A stretch of DNA of 64,000 nucleotides from the NCBI RefSeq assembly GCF_030064675.1, contig NZ_CP116413.1:7531501-7595500 (forward strand), given 5' to 3'. Both the position numbers and the translations under genes were made by a program. The notes under the pieces are model-generated. The model ran no database searches and was not told the DNA's origin. It worked only from the letters and a program-made list of their open reading frames with translations. Of this stretch, positions 47,161 through 54,874 are shown one piece after another; the stretch's first letter is position 1, and each line of letters begins with the position of its first letter. This DNA comes from Crossiella sp. CA-258035. Its GTDB lineage: Bacteria; Actinomycetota; Actinomycetes; Mycobacteriales; Pseudonocardiaceae.

Positions 47161-47685
47161 TCAGGCCGGGTTGCTGAGCGAGGGTTCCTCGGGCTCGGCC
47201 ACCTCGTAGTCCCGTTCCCAGCCCTCGCACTCCAGCTTCAGGCTCTGGATGGCGACCGCGTTGGCGTTCGCGTCCAGCTCGCCCAGCACCTGGTACTCAC
47301 TCGGCCACGCCCGGTAGACCTTGTACGCCAAGGCCACCTGACCTGCCTCGTTGAGCACCTGGATGACGATGTCCTTGCGGAAGTCGCGCAGCGAGACCTC
47401 CGCGCCCCTGCCCTGCCCGACCAGCCAGACCTTGTTCGCCCAGCGGTCGAAGTCCGGGTCGTGGGTGACCCCGCGCTCCAGGGTGATCGCCTCGAACTCG
47501 GTGCGGCCCGCGGACTTGCGCGGTGAGCTGGCGTCGCCGCCGCTGCGGTGCTTGACCACCTCGGTGGTGCGCTTGAGCGGACTGATCTTGGACACGCCCG
47601 CCACCACGCGGCCGTCGCAGACCACCAGGAACTTGAAGTTCTTGTACGGGTCGAACCGCTGTGGGTTGACGGTGAACTCGGCCAT
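47161..47685 (-). CDS. eCIS inner tube protein
   Basis: 174 residues from ATG 47685, 2 bp after the sheath stop. T4 gp19-like tail-tube fold: FDPYKNFKFLVVCDGRVVAGVSKISPLKRTTEVVKHRSGGD, ITLERGVTHDPDFDRWANKVW, DIVIQVLNEAGQVALAYKVYRAWPSEYQ. The longer frame upstream is antisense-like. Most eCIS loci encode two different tube proteins; only one is visible here. Confidence 0.92.
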   Translation of the reverse strand: MAEFTVNPQRFDPYKNFKFLVVCDGRVVAGVSKISPLKRTTEVVKHRSGGDASSPRKSAGRTEFEAITLERGVTHDPDFDRWANKVWLVGQGRGAEVSLRDFRKDIVIQVLNEAGQVALAYKVYRAWPSEYQVLGELDANANAVAIQSLKLECEGWERDYEVAEPEEPSLSNPA

Positions 47686-47687
47686 CC

Positions 47688-49580
47688 CTACACCTCGATC
47701 TGTCCGGCGAGCTGTTCGATCTTGATGATCACGAACTCCGCCGGTTTCAACGGGGCGAAGCCGACCAGGACATTCACCACGCCGCTGTTGATGTCGTTCT
47801 GCGTCGTGGTGTCCTTGTCGCATTTCACGAAGTAGGCATCCCGGGCCGAGGCGCCCTGGAATGCGCCGCGCTCGAACAGCGAGTGCATGAATGCGCCGAC
47901 ATTCAGCCGGATTTGCGCCCACAAGCGTTCATCGTTGGGCTCGAAAACGACCCACTTCGTGCCGCGGTAGAGACTTTCCTCGATCATCAGCGCGGTGCGC
48001 CGGACCGGCACGTACTTCCACTGCGAGGCGATCGCGTCCGCCCCGTCCAGGGTGCGCGCGCCCCAGACCACCGGGCCGATCACCGGGAAGGACCGCACGC
48101 AGTTCACCGCGAGCGGGTTGAGCAGGCCGTTCTCCGGGTCGGTCATCGGCACGGTCAGGCCCTGCACCGAGCTGAGCCTGGTCTCGGTGCCGGCCGGCGC
48201 CTTCCACACGCCGCGCTCGGCGTCGGTGCGGGCCATCACCCCGGCGACCGCGCCGGAGGGCGGGAACGCGCGCAGCCTGCCGCTGAGCGGGTCGAGCAAC
48301 TGGAGGCGGGGGAAGTAGAGCGCGGCGTGGTCGCTGCGGATGGAGCCCAGGCGGTGCAGGTTGGCCCGCACGTCGTCCACGCTCCGCCACGCCGCCGGGC
48401 TGTCCACCAGCAGGAACATCCGCTTGGTGCGGCACAGCCCGGTGGCGTGGCCGAGCACGTCGACCATCCGGGTCAGGCCGGTGTCGCCGGGCAGCGCGGC
48501 CGCCTCGGGCAGCGCGAGCAGGCCCACGTCCTCGATGTCGCGCAGCGCGTAGAGGCCGGTCTTGGCGCCCTCGTTGCCGATCAGCTCGGTGTGTCCGGGC
48601 AGGTCGCCGTCGCCGCCCGGGGTGCCGGGCGCCTGGCTCTCGTGCTCCGCGCCGCCGAAGGCGTAGGCGGTGACGTTGCGCCCGCCGCCGAAGCCGAGGT
48701 TGTTGCCCACCGCGCCTTCCAGCTTGAGCACCACACCCGCGTCGGCCGCGCCGGAGACCACCTGCAGGCGCTGGCCGCGCACGGTGACCGTGGCCGCGCC
48801 GAAGGTCCGCTCGCCGGGCGCGTCCGGCAGCGTGCGCAGCCGGTTCTCCAGCAGCAGCGCCAGCTCGATCAGGTTGGCCGGCTTGGGACCGCCCTGTTCG
48901 ACCAGGGTCAGCTTGTGCACCGTCGACCCGCCGAGCACCGAGACCTCCAGCTCGCCGGAGGGGTCGGGCGGCCCGTCCGGGAACTTCGCCGAGGAGGTGC
49001 CGACCTGGTCCGGCCGCTGGTTGGCCGCGGGGCTGCCCTCGACGGAGACCGTGACCAGCCGGGAGCTGCCGTTGACCACCTCGGCCACGTGCCGCTCGTG
49101 CTCGGCGTCCATGGACAGGTCGGTGTAGGACTCCCGCTGCCCGCTGGGGTGGGACAGGCGCAGGTTGAAGGTGGCATCGGGCGTCGGCGTACCGTGGTCA
49201 ACGGCGACGCGGAGCCCATTTCCCCAGGTCCCGGGCTCGCGGGCACGCAAGGTCAATACGTGCTTCTTGCCACCCTCACCGCGGTTGTAGATCCCGGCGG
49301 TGGCGTGCTCGGCCCCCTTGGCGACCCGGACGATCACGGCGGTGGTGCCACCGTTGAGGAAGAACTGCTGCACGGCGTAGCTGACCGCGCTGGCCCCGGC
49401 CAGGCCGCCGAACCGGCGCTCGAAGTCGGCGAAGCTGGTGATCGTGACGGCCTCGTTGACCGGGCCCCGGCTGGTGTAGCCGACGAAGGCGGTCACCGAG
49501 GTCGACACCGCGGTGACCGTGCGGACGCGGCTGGGCAGCTCCTCGACGTAGACGCCTGGATAGGTCGGCGTGACGGGCAT
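47688..49580 (-). CDS. eCIS contractile sheath protein
   Basis: 630 residues from ATG 49580, chosen because GGAGG lies just before it and the sheath N-terminus PTYPGVYVEELPSRVRTVTAVSTSVTAFVG begins there; 26 extra codons upstream are not sheath-like. The C-terminus is the classic sheath segment (ALMIEESLYRGTKWVVFEPNDERLWAQIRLNVGAFMHSLFERGAFQG, DINSGVVNVLVGFAPLKPAEFVIIKIEQ). The middle (about 100-330) is a variable insertion. First gene of the operon. Reads intact. Confidence 0.95.
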   Translation of the reverse strand: MPVTPTYPGVYVEELPSRVRTVTAVSTSVTAFVGYTSRGPVNEAVTITSFADFERRFGGLAGASAVSYAVQQFFLNGGTTAVIVRVAKGAEHATAGIYNRGEGGKKHVLTLRAREPGTWGNGLRVAVDHGTPTPDATFNLRLSHPSGQRESYTDLSMDAEHERHVAEVVNGSSRLVTVSVEGSPAANQRPDQVGTSSAKFPDGPPDPSGELEVSVLGGSTVHKLTLVEQGGPKPANLIELALLLENRLRTLPDAPGERTFGAATVTVRGQRLQVVSGAADAGVVLKLEGAVGNNLGFGGGRNVTAYAFGGAEHESQAPGTPGGDGDLPGHTELIGNEGAKTGLYALRDIEDVGLLALPEAAALPGDTGLTRMVDVLGHATGLCRTKRMFLLVDSPAAWRSVDDVRANLHRLGSIRSDHAALYFPRLQLLDPLSGRLRAFPPSGAVAGVMARTDAERGVWKAPAGTETRLSSVQGLTVPMTDPENGLLNPLAVNCVRSFPVIGPVVWGARTLDGADAIASQWKYVPVRRTALMIEESLYRGTKWVVFEPNDERLWAQIRLNVGAFMHSLFERGAFQGASARDAYFVKCDKDTTTQNDINSGVVNVLVGFAPLKPAEFVIIKIEQLAGQIEV

Positions 49581-50056
49581 GCCACCTCCATTCCTCGAAA
49601 CAGCGGCGTTCAAGGAAAAGAGCACATGCCGAAACAAGGCCCCCAGAAACCACGGCAAGAACGATCAACAGCACATCGCGATTGATCGACTCAGCACGTG
49701 GAACGCGTCGGGATCCCCACCCCTTTTCCCCTCACACAACGGCCACACAAGGACCGTGGCCCAGTTTTGTGCCGCCCGCGGACGGGTGTCAACCGGTTCT
49801 GTGCTTATGCTGCCCGGAAGACCCGAGGATGACTCGAACGGCCCAACCGCGGCCATTCGGCCCATTCCCGGTGACTTAACCAAGTAAGTCGGGATGACCG
49901 ATCTTGGGGTGAATACGGGGAATTCCCGGAGGTCCGCGCCGAGCCGGAGGGCGCACCGCAGACCGGCCGCACAGTTCCCAGCCCAGGCGCCGACCACCGA
50001 CGGCCCAGTTGCGCTTGCTGCGTCTGTTGCGGATAATTCGTTTAGCGGAGGTGCCC
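49581..50056. promoter_or_regulatory. Divergent intergenic region between the eCIS and toxin-antitoxin genes
   Basis: 476 bp without a gene; less GC-rich than its surroundings from about 49,590 to 49,760, as expected for the eCIS promoter. I could not fix a -10/-35 pair with confidence. It includes the inverted repeat at 49873-49890 and the ribosome-binding site of the antitoxin gene. Confidence 0.5.
49873..49890. promoter_or_regulatory. Inverted repeat, candidate operator
   Basis: GACTTA-ACCAAG-TAAGTC, a perfect 6-6-6 inverted repeat in an otherwise GC-rich stretch, about 170 bp before the antitoxin ATG and 290 bp before the sheath ATG. The regulator is unknown. Confidence 0.35.
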
Positions 50057-50515
50057 ATGACAACACTGCTCAACGACCAGGTCCAGCCCGGCGAGGACGA
50101 CGTCCGCACCGCCGACGTCGTCCTGGCTCGGGTCACCGACTACCTGACCCGGCACCCGGACGGCCCGAGAGAGGTCCGCCTACGGGTGGCCGAGGACGGC
50201 GAGGAGCTCGTCGTGCCCCGCGGCGCGGTCGAGCTCTTCGCCCGCATCCTGGCGCACATGGCCGCCGGCCAGGGCGTTTCCGTGGTGCCCACCAACGCCG
50301 AGCTCACCACCCAGCAGGCCGCGGACCTGCTGAACGTGTCCCGCCCGTACCTGATCGGCCTGCTCGACGCCGGCGAGATCGACTACCGCAAGGTGGGCAA
50401 GCACCGCCGGATCCGGGTCACCTCGCTGCTGGCCTACCTGCGCCGCGATGACCAACGTCGACGCGAGGCAGCCGACGAGCTGACCGCGTTGACCCAGGAG
50501 ATGGGTCTGACCTGA
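50057..50515 (+). CDS. Excisionase-family helix-turn-helix protein, probable antitoxin
   Basis: 152 residues from ATG 50057 (GGAGG 6 nt before). N-terminal region of unknown fold, then a MerR/excisionase-type DNA-binding domain: AELTTQQAADLLNVSRPYLIGLLDAGEIDYRKVGKHRRIRVTSLLAYLRRDD (about 80-132). In actinobacteria such proteins pair with a PIN-domain toxin starting right after, as here (TGAGTG junction). It reads intact while the toxin does not. Confidence 0.88.
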   Translation: MTTLLNDQVQPGEDDVRTADVVLARVTDYLTRHPDGPREVRLRVAEDGEELVVPRGAVELFARILAHMAAGQGVSVVPTNAELTTQQAADLLNVSRPYLIGLLDAGEIDYRKVGKHRRIRVTSLLAYLRRDDQRRREAADELTALTQEMGLT

Positions 50516-51116
50516 GTGTCGTTCGTTGTGGTCTACGACGCGTGTGCTGTACCCCAGCACCCTGCGCGACCTGCTGATCCGCATCGCCAGGGCCGGTCTG
50601 GTGCAGGCGAAGTGGACCAACCGGATCCTGGACGAGGTCTTCGACAACCTGCGTGAGCACCGGCCGGACCTGGACCCGGACGCGCTGACCCGCACCCGCA
50701 GGCTCATGGTGTGCGCGGTCCGGGACTGCCTGGTGACCAACTACGAGCCCCTCGAAGCCGCTCTGGAGCTACCAGACCCGGACGACCGGCACGTGCTGGC
50801 CGCCGCGATCAAGGCCCGCGCCCAGGTGATCGTGACCAACAACCTCCGGGACTTCCCGTCAGGACACGACGGGCGGTGGGACATCGAAGCGAAGTCGGCC
50901 GACGACTTCGCGACACACCGAGACCCGTTAGCTCACGACCACAACGGCCAAGACCCCGTCCGCCTCCAGCCAACACTCCGTACGAGTTCGGCCAACACTC
51001 GGGCGGGTCAGGGCTCGAAGCGGTACCCCATGCCGGGTTCGGTGAGCAGATGCCGCGGGTGCGCGGGCTCGGGTTCGAGCTTGCGGCGCAGCTGGGCCAG
51101 GTACACGCGCAGATAG
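50516..51116 (+). pseudogene. PIN-domain toxin, frameshifted near its start
   Basis: GTG 50516 directly abuts the antitoxin stop and reads VSFVVVYDA, the expected PIN start with the catalytic Asp. The family then continues as xVLYPSTLRDLL, but that part is in another phase (LYPSTLRDLLIRIARAGLVQAKWTNRILDEVF ... LPDPDDRHVLAAAIKARAQVIVTNNLRDFP). GACGCGTGTGCTGTAC would read on if one more GT were present, so a 2-nt loss in a GTGT run is the simplest cause. After DDFATH the downstream sequence no longer looks like the family and overlaps kdpE antisense. Probably inactive. Confidence 0.85.
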
Positions 51117-51688
51117 TGCGTCTCCGTCGCGTAGTTCGGCCCCCACACCTCCTGCAACAGCTGCCGCTGCGCGACCAGCCGCCCACGACCGCGCACCAGC
51201 ACCTCCAGCACCCCCCACTCGGTGGGGGTCAGGTGCACCTCCGCGCCGTCCTTGAGCACCTTCTTCGCCGCCAGGTCCACCGAGAAGGAAGCCGTCTGCA
51301 CCACGGGTTCCTCCTCCTCGCCGGTGTTGCTGGCGCGGCGGACCGCGGCGCGCAGGCGGGCCAGCAGCTCGTCCATGCCGAAGGGTTTGGTGACGTAGTC
51401 GTCCGCGCCGGCGTCCAGGGCCTCGACCTTGTCGGTGGAGTCGGTGCGGGCGGAGAGGACCAGGATGGGGACCCTGGTCCAGCCGCGGAGGCCGGAGATG
51501 ACCTCGGTGCCGTCGATGTCGGGCAGGCCCAGGTCCAGCACCACCACGTCGGGTTTGCCCTCGGCGGCGGCCTTGAGCGCGGTGGCGCCGTCGTGCGCGG
51601 TCAGCACCTGGTAGCCGCGGGCGGTCAGGTTGATCCGCAACGCCCGCACGATCTGCGGTTCGTCGTCGACGACCAGGACCTTGGTCAT
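51008..51688 (-). CDS. kdpE: KDP operon response regulator KdpE
   Basis: 226 residues. Receiver domain with the phosphoacceptor Asp in VVLDLGLPDIDG (about residue 52) and KPFG; OmpR-type winged helix with LTPTEWGVLEVLVRGRGRLVAQRQLLQEVWGPNY. ATG 51688 overlaps the kdpD stop by 4 bp. The frame is open far upstream only as a shadow of kdpD. Confidence 0.96.
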   Translation of the reverse strand: MTKVLVVDDEPQIVRALRINLTARGYQVLTAHDGATALKAAAEGKPDVVVLDLGLPDIDGTEVISGLRGWTRVPILVLSARTDSTDKVEALDAGADDYVTKPFGMDELLARLRAAVRRASNTGEEEEPVVQTASFSVDLAAKKVLKDGAEVHLTPTEWGVLEVLVRGRGRLVAQRQLLQEVWGPNYATETHYLRVYLAQLRRKLEPEPAHPRHLLTEPGMGYRFEP

Positions 51689-54273
51689 CCGGCTGTCTCC
51701 TCTTCGGCCATCCGGTAGGCGGGCAGCGAGATCACCACGGTGAGCCCACCGCCCGGGGTGTCCTCGGCATGGATGCTGCCACCCATCGCCTCGGTGAATC
51801 CCTTCGCCACGCTCAACCCCAGGCCGACGCCCCGGGTGTCGCGGTCGTTGAGGCGCTGGAACGGCTGGAACACGGTGGCCGCGGCGCCCTTGGGCAGGCC
51901 CGCACCCTGGTCGACCACGCGCAGCTCCACCCGATCGGCGTGCGCGCTGGCCCGCACCGCCACCACGTGACCGTCCCGCCCGGCCCGCCGCCCGTGCCGC
52001 AGCGCGTTGTCCACCACGTTCGCGATCACCCGTTCCAGCAGACCCACGTCGGCGCACACCGGGGCCAGGCTCTCGTCCACCTCGACCTCGACCAGGGCCG
52101 GGTCGTCCACACCGCGCAGCGCCCGCGCCACCACCTCGTAGTAGCCGACCGCGCGCAGCTGCGGCGTCACCGCGCCGGTGGCCAGCCGGGAGGAGTCGAG
52201 CAGGTTGTCCACCAGCCCGACCAGCCGGTCGGCCGACTCCTCCACCGTGGCCAGCAGGTCCGCGGTGTCCACTTCGGACAATCGCAGCTCGGGGTCGCGC
52301 AGGCTGCTGATCGCGGCCTTGATCGAGGTGAGCGGGGTGCGCAGGTCGTGGCCCACCGCGGACAGCAGCGCGGTGCGCAGTTCGGTGGTGGCCGCCTTGC
52401 GCTCGGCGGCCGCGGTCTTCACGGTCAGCCGCTGCTGCCGCAGGGCCAGCAGCGCCTGCCCGGCCACCGCCTCCAGCAGGCCCCGGTCGGCCGCGGGCAG
52501 CGCGCGGCCCTTGAGTGCCAGGTGCACCTCGCTGCTGATCAGCACGTCCACATCGGCCTGGTCCGGATCGGTCGCGGGGTCTGGCCCGGCCGCGGCGACC
52601 ACGTACCACTCGTCGTCCGCGCGCTCCTCCAGCATCGCCGCCGAGGTCAGCCCGAAGTTCTCGATGATCTTCTCCAGCAACCGTTGCAGCGGCTCGGGAT
52701 GGGTGAGCACGGTGCGCGCGTAGGAGGCCAGCAGCGCGGCCTCGGTGCGCGCCTTGGCCGCCTGCTCGGCCCGCCGCCCCGCCCGGTCCACCACCAGCGC
52801 GACCAGCACCGCGACCACCACCATCGCGATGATGGTGATCACGTTCTCCTCGTTGGCGATGTCCAGGGTGTACAGCGGCGGGGAGAAGAAGAAGTTGAGC
52901 AGCAACCCGCTGAGCACCGCGGTCAGCACCGCCGGACCGACCCCGCCGATCAGCGCGACCACCACCACCGCGAGGAAGTAGCCGACCACGTCGGTGGAGA
53001 TGCTCAGCGTCTCCTCGGCCAGCACCCCGATCGCGGTGACCGCGCTGGGCAGCGACAGCGCGGCGAACCAGCCGAGGGTCTTGCGCCACGGCGTGATCAC
53101 GCTGCGCGGCACACCCCGGTGCCGCAGCACCCCGCCTGCCTCGTCGTGGGTGACCATGTGCACGTCGATCGGCCCCGACTGCTGCACCACCCTGGACCCG
53201 ACGCCCTCGTCGAAGGCGCGGGCCGCCCGGCTGCGCCGCGAGGTGCCCAGCACCAGCTGGGTCGCGTTGACCCCGCGCGCGAAGTCCAGCAGCGCGGTGG
53301 GCACGTCGTCGCCGACCACGGTGTGGAAGGTGGCGCCCACGTCGTCGGCCAGCTTCCGGCAGCGCGCCACCGCCTGCGCGGGCACCCCGGCCAGCCCGTC
53401 GCCACGCAGGATGTGCAGCGCCAGCAGCTCCGCGCCGGCCCGGTTGGCGATCCGGCTGGCCCGGCGGATCAGCGTCTCGCTCTCCGGCCCGCCGGTGACC
53501 GCGACCACCACCCGCTCCCTGGTCTCCCAGGTGTCGGTGATCTCGTGCTCGGCCCGGTAGCGCTGCAACGCCACGTCGACCTGGTCGGCCACCCACAGCA
53601 GCGCCAGCTCGCGCAGCGCGGTCAGGTTGCCGGGCCGGAAGTAGTTGCCCAGCGCGGCGTCGATCTTGTGCGCCGGGTAGATGTTGCCGTGCGCCATCCG
53701 CCGCCGCAGCGCCTCCGGGGTGACGTCGACCAGCTCCACCTGCTCGGCCCGCCGCACCACCTCATCCGGCACGGTCTCCCGCTGCGGCACCCCGGTGATC
53801 CGCTGCACCACGTCGTTGAGCGACTCCAGGTGCTGCACGTTCACCGTGGACAGCACGTCGATCCCGGCGTCCAGGAGCTCCTCGATGTCCTGCCAGCGCT
53901 TGGTGTTGCGCGAGCCGGGCGCGTTGCTGTGCGCCAGCTCGTCGACCACCGCGACCTCGGGCGCGCGGGCCAGCAGCCCGTCGATGTCCAGCTCGGTCAG
54001 CTCCACCCCGCGGTGGCTCATCTCCTTGCGCGGCAACACTTCCAGCCCGCGCACCAGGGCCGCGGTCTTCTCCCTGCCGTGCGTTTCCAGGTAACCGACC
54101 ACCACGTCGGTGCCGCGCTCCAGCCGCCGGTGCGCCTCGCACAGCATGTCGTAGGTCTTGCCGACGCCCGGCGCGGCGCCGAGGTAGATGCGCAGCTCAC
54201 CCCGGCGCCGCCGCCTGCCGTACTCCTCGCTCACCGGTTCAGTCTGCACCTGGACCAGCCGGATCCTGGGCAT
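51685..54273 (-). CDS. kdpD: Osmosensitive K+ channel sensor histidine kinase KdpD
   Basis: 862 residues. N-terminal KdpD domain with P-loop LGAAPGVGKTYDM and VVDELAHSNAPGSRNTKRW; Usp-like domain (RVVVAVTGGPESETLIRRA); four membrane helices at about 400-500; GAF-like domain; HisKA box SAVGHDLRTPLTSIKA; and HATPase motifs NVVDNALRHG and GVGLGLSVAKGFTEAMGG. It senses K+ limitation and phosphorylates KdpE. ATG 54273 overlaps the kdpC stop by 1 bp (TGATG); TTG 54276 is an alternative. Confidence 0.96.
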   Translation of the reverse strand: MPRIRLVQVQTEPVSEEYGRRRRRGELRIYLGAAPGVGKTYDMLCEAHRRLERGTDVVVGYLETHGREKTAALVRGLEVLPRKEMSHRGVELTELDIDGLLARAPEVAVVDELAHSNAPGSRNTKRWQDIEELLDAGIDVLSTVNVQHLESLNDVVQRITGVPQRETVPDEVVRRAEQVELVDVTPEALRRRMAHGNIYPAHKIDAALGNYFRPGNLTALRELALLWVADQVDVALQRYRAEHEITDTWETRERVVVAVTGGPESETLIRRASRIANRAGAELLALHILRGDGLAGVPAQAVARCRKLADDVGATFHTVVGDDVPTALLDFARGVNATQLVLGTSRRSRAARAFDEGVGSRVVQQSGPIDVHMVTHDEAGGVLRHRGVPRSVITPWRKTLGWFAALSLPSAVTAIGVLAEETLSISTDVVGYFLAVVVVALIGGVGPAVLTAVLSGLLLNFFFSPPLYTLDIANEENVITIIAMVVVAVLVALVVDRAGRRAEQAAKARTEAALLASYARTVLTHPEPLQRLLEKIIENFGLTSAAMLEERADDEWYVVAAAGPDPATDPDQADVDVLISSEVHLALKGRALPAADRGLLEAVAGQALLALRQQRLTVKTAAAERKAATTELRTALLSAVGHDLRTPLTSIKAAISSLRDPELRLSEVDTADLLATVEESADRLVGLVDNLLDSSRLATGAVTPQLRAVGYYEVVARALRGVDDPALVEVEVDESLAPVCADVGLLERVIANVVDNALRHGRRAGRDGHVVAVRASAHADRVELRVVDQGAGLPKGAAATVFQPFQRLNDRDTRGVGLGLSVAKGFTEAMGGSIHAEDTPGGGLTVVISLPAYRMAEEETAG

Positions 54274-54872
54274 CAACGCCGCGCGGCCTGCACGGCGAGG
54301 TTGAGCTTGAGCACGTTGACACCGGGATCACCGACTCCCTTGCTGGTGTTCTCCTCGACCAGCCGCCGCACCACGGCCAGGTCGACCCCGTTCTCCCTGG
54401 CCACCCTGGCCGCCTGGAGCTGCGCGTAGGCCGGGCTGATGTGCGGGTCCAGCCCGGAGGCCGAGGCGGTCACCGCGTCCGCGGGCACCCGCTCCGGGTC
54501 CACCTGCTCGCGCAGCACGATCAGCGCCTTGCGCTCCTCGACCGCCTTGCGCAGGTCCAGGTTGTCGCCCGCCTTGTTGGAGCCGCCGGAGGTGGCGCTG
54601 TCCGCGGCGGCCGAGGGCCGGTTGTGGAACCAGCGGTCCTTGGCCGGGTCGTCCTTGGCCCGCTCGTCGACCAGGTCGATGCCGATCAGCTCGGAGCCGA
54701 CCGGCTTGCCGTTCTGGTAGACCAGCGAGCCCTCCGCGTTGGCCGACAAACCGGGCAGCCTGCCGACACTCCAGATGACCAGCGGGTACAGCACGCCCAG
54801 CAGCACGGTGAGCACGAGCAGGACGCGCAGACCGGCCATGGTCTGCTTCCACAGGGTGGTGATGGTGTGCAC
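54273..54872 (-). CDS. kdpC: Potassium-transporting ATPase subunit C
   Basis: 199 residues. One N-terminal membrane helix (about 12-31), then the KdpC ectodomain (GSLVYQNGKPVGSELIGID, RWFHNRPSAAA, ASGLDPHISPAYAQLQAARVARENG). It stabilises the KdpA-KdpB complex. GTG 54872 starts 2 bp after the kdpB stop; ATG 54839 is possible. Confidence 0.96.
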   Translation of the reverse strand: MHTITTLWKQTMAGLRVLLVLTVLLGVLYPLVIWSVGRLPGLSANAEGSLVYQNGKPVGSELIGIDLVDERAKDDPAKDRWFHNRPSAAADSATSGGSNKAGDNLDLRKAVEERKALIVLREQVDPERVPADAVTASASGLDPHISPAYAQLQAARVARENGVDLAVVRRLVEENTSKGVGDPGVNVLKLNLAVQAARR

Positions 54873-54874
54873 GT

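Noticed and set aside
33544-49580. Prophage
   Set aside because: Sheath, tube and baseplate genes are present but there is no terminase, portal, capsid, integrase or lysis gene; the AAA ATPase, DUF4255 and DUF4157 genes mark an eCIS.
33544-49580. Type VI secretion system
   Set aside because: The sheath is a single eCIS-type protein rather than TssB/TssC, no membrane complex (TssJLM) exists, and the host is Gram-positive.
50009-50056. Upstream start for the antitoxin at 50009
   Set aside because: The extra residues are Leu/Arg repeats with no conservation, and GGAGG precedes ATG 50057.
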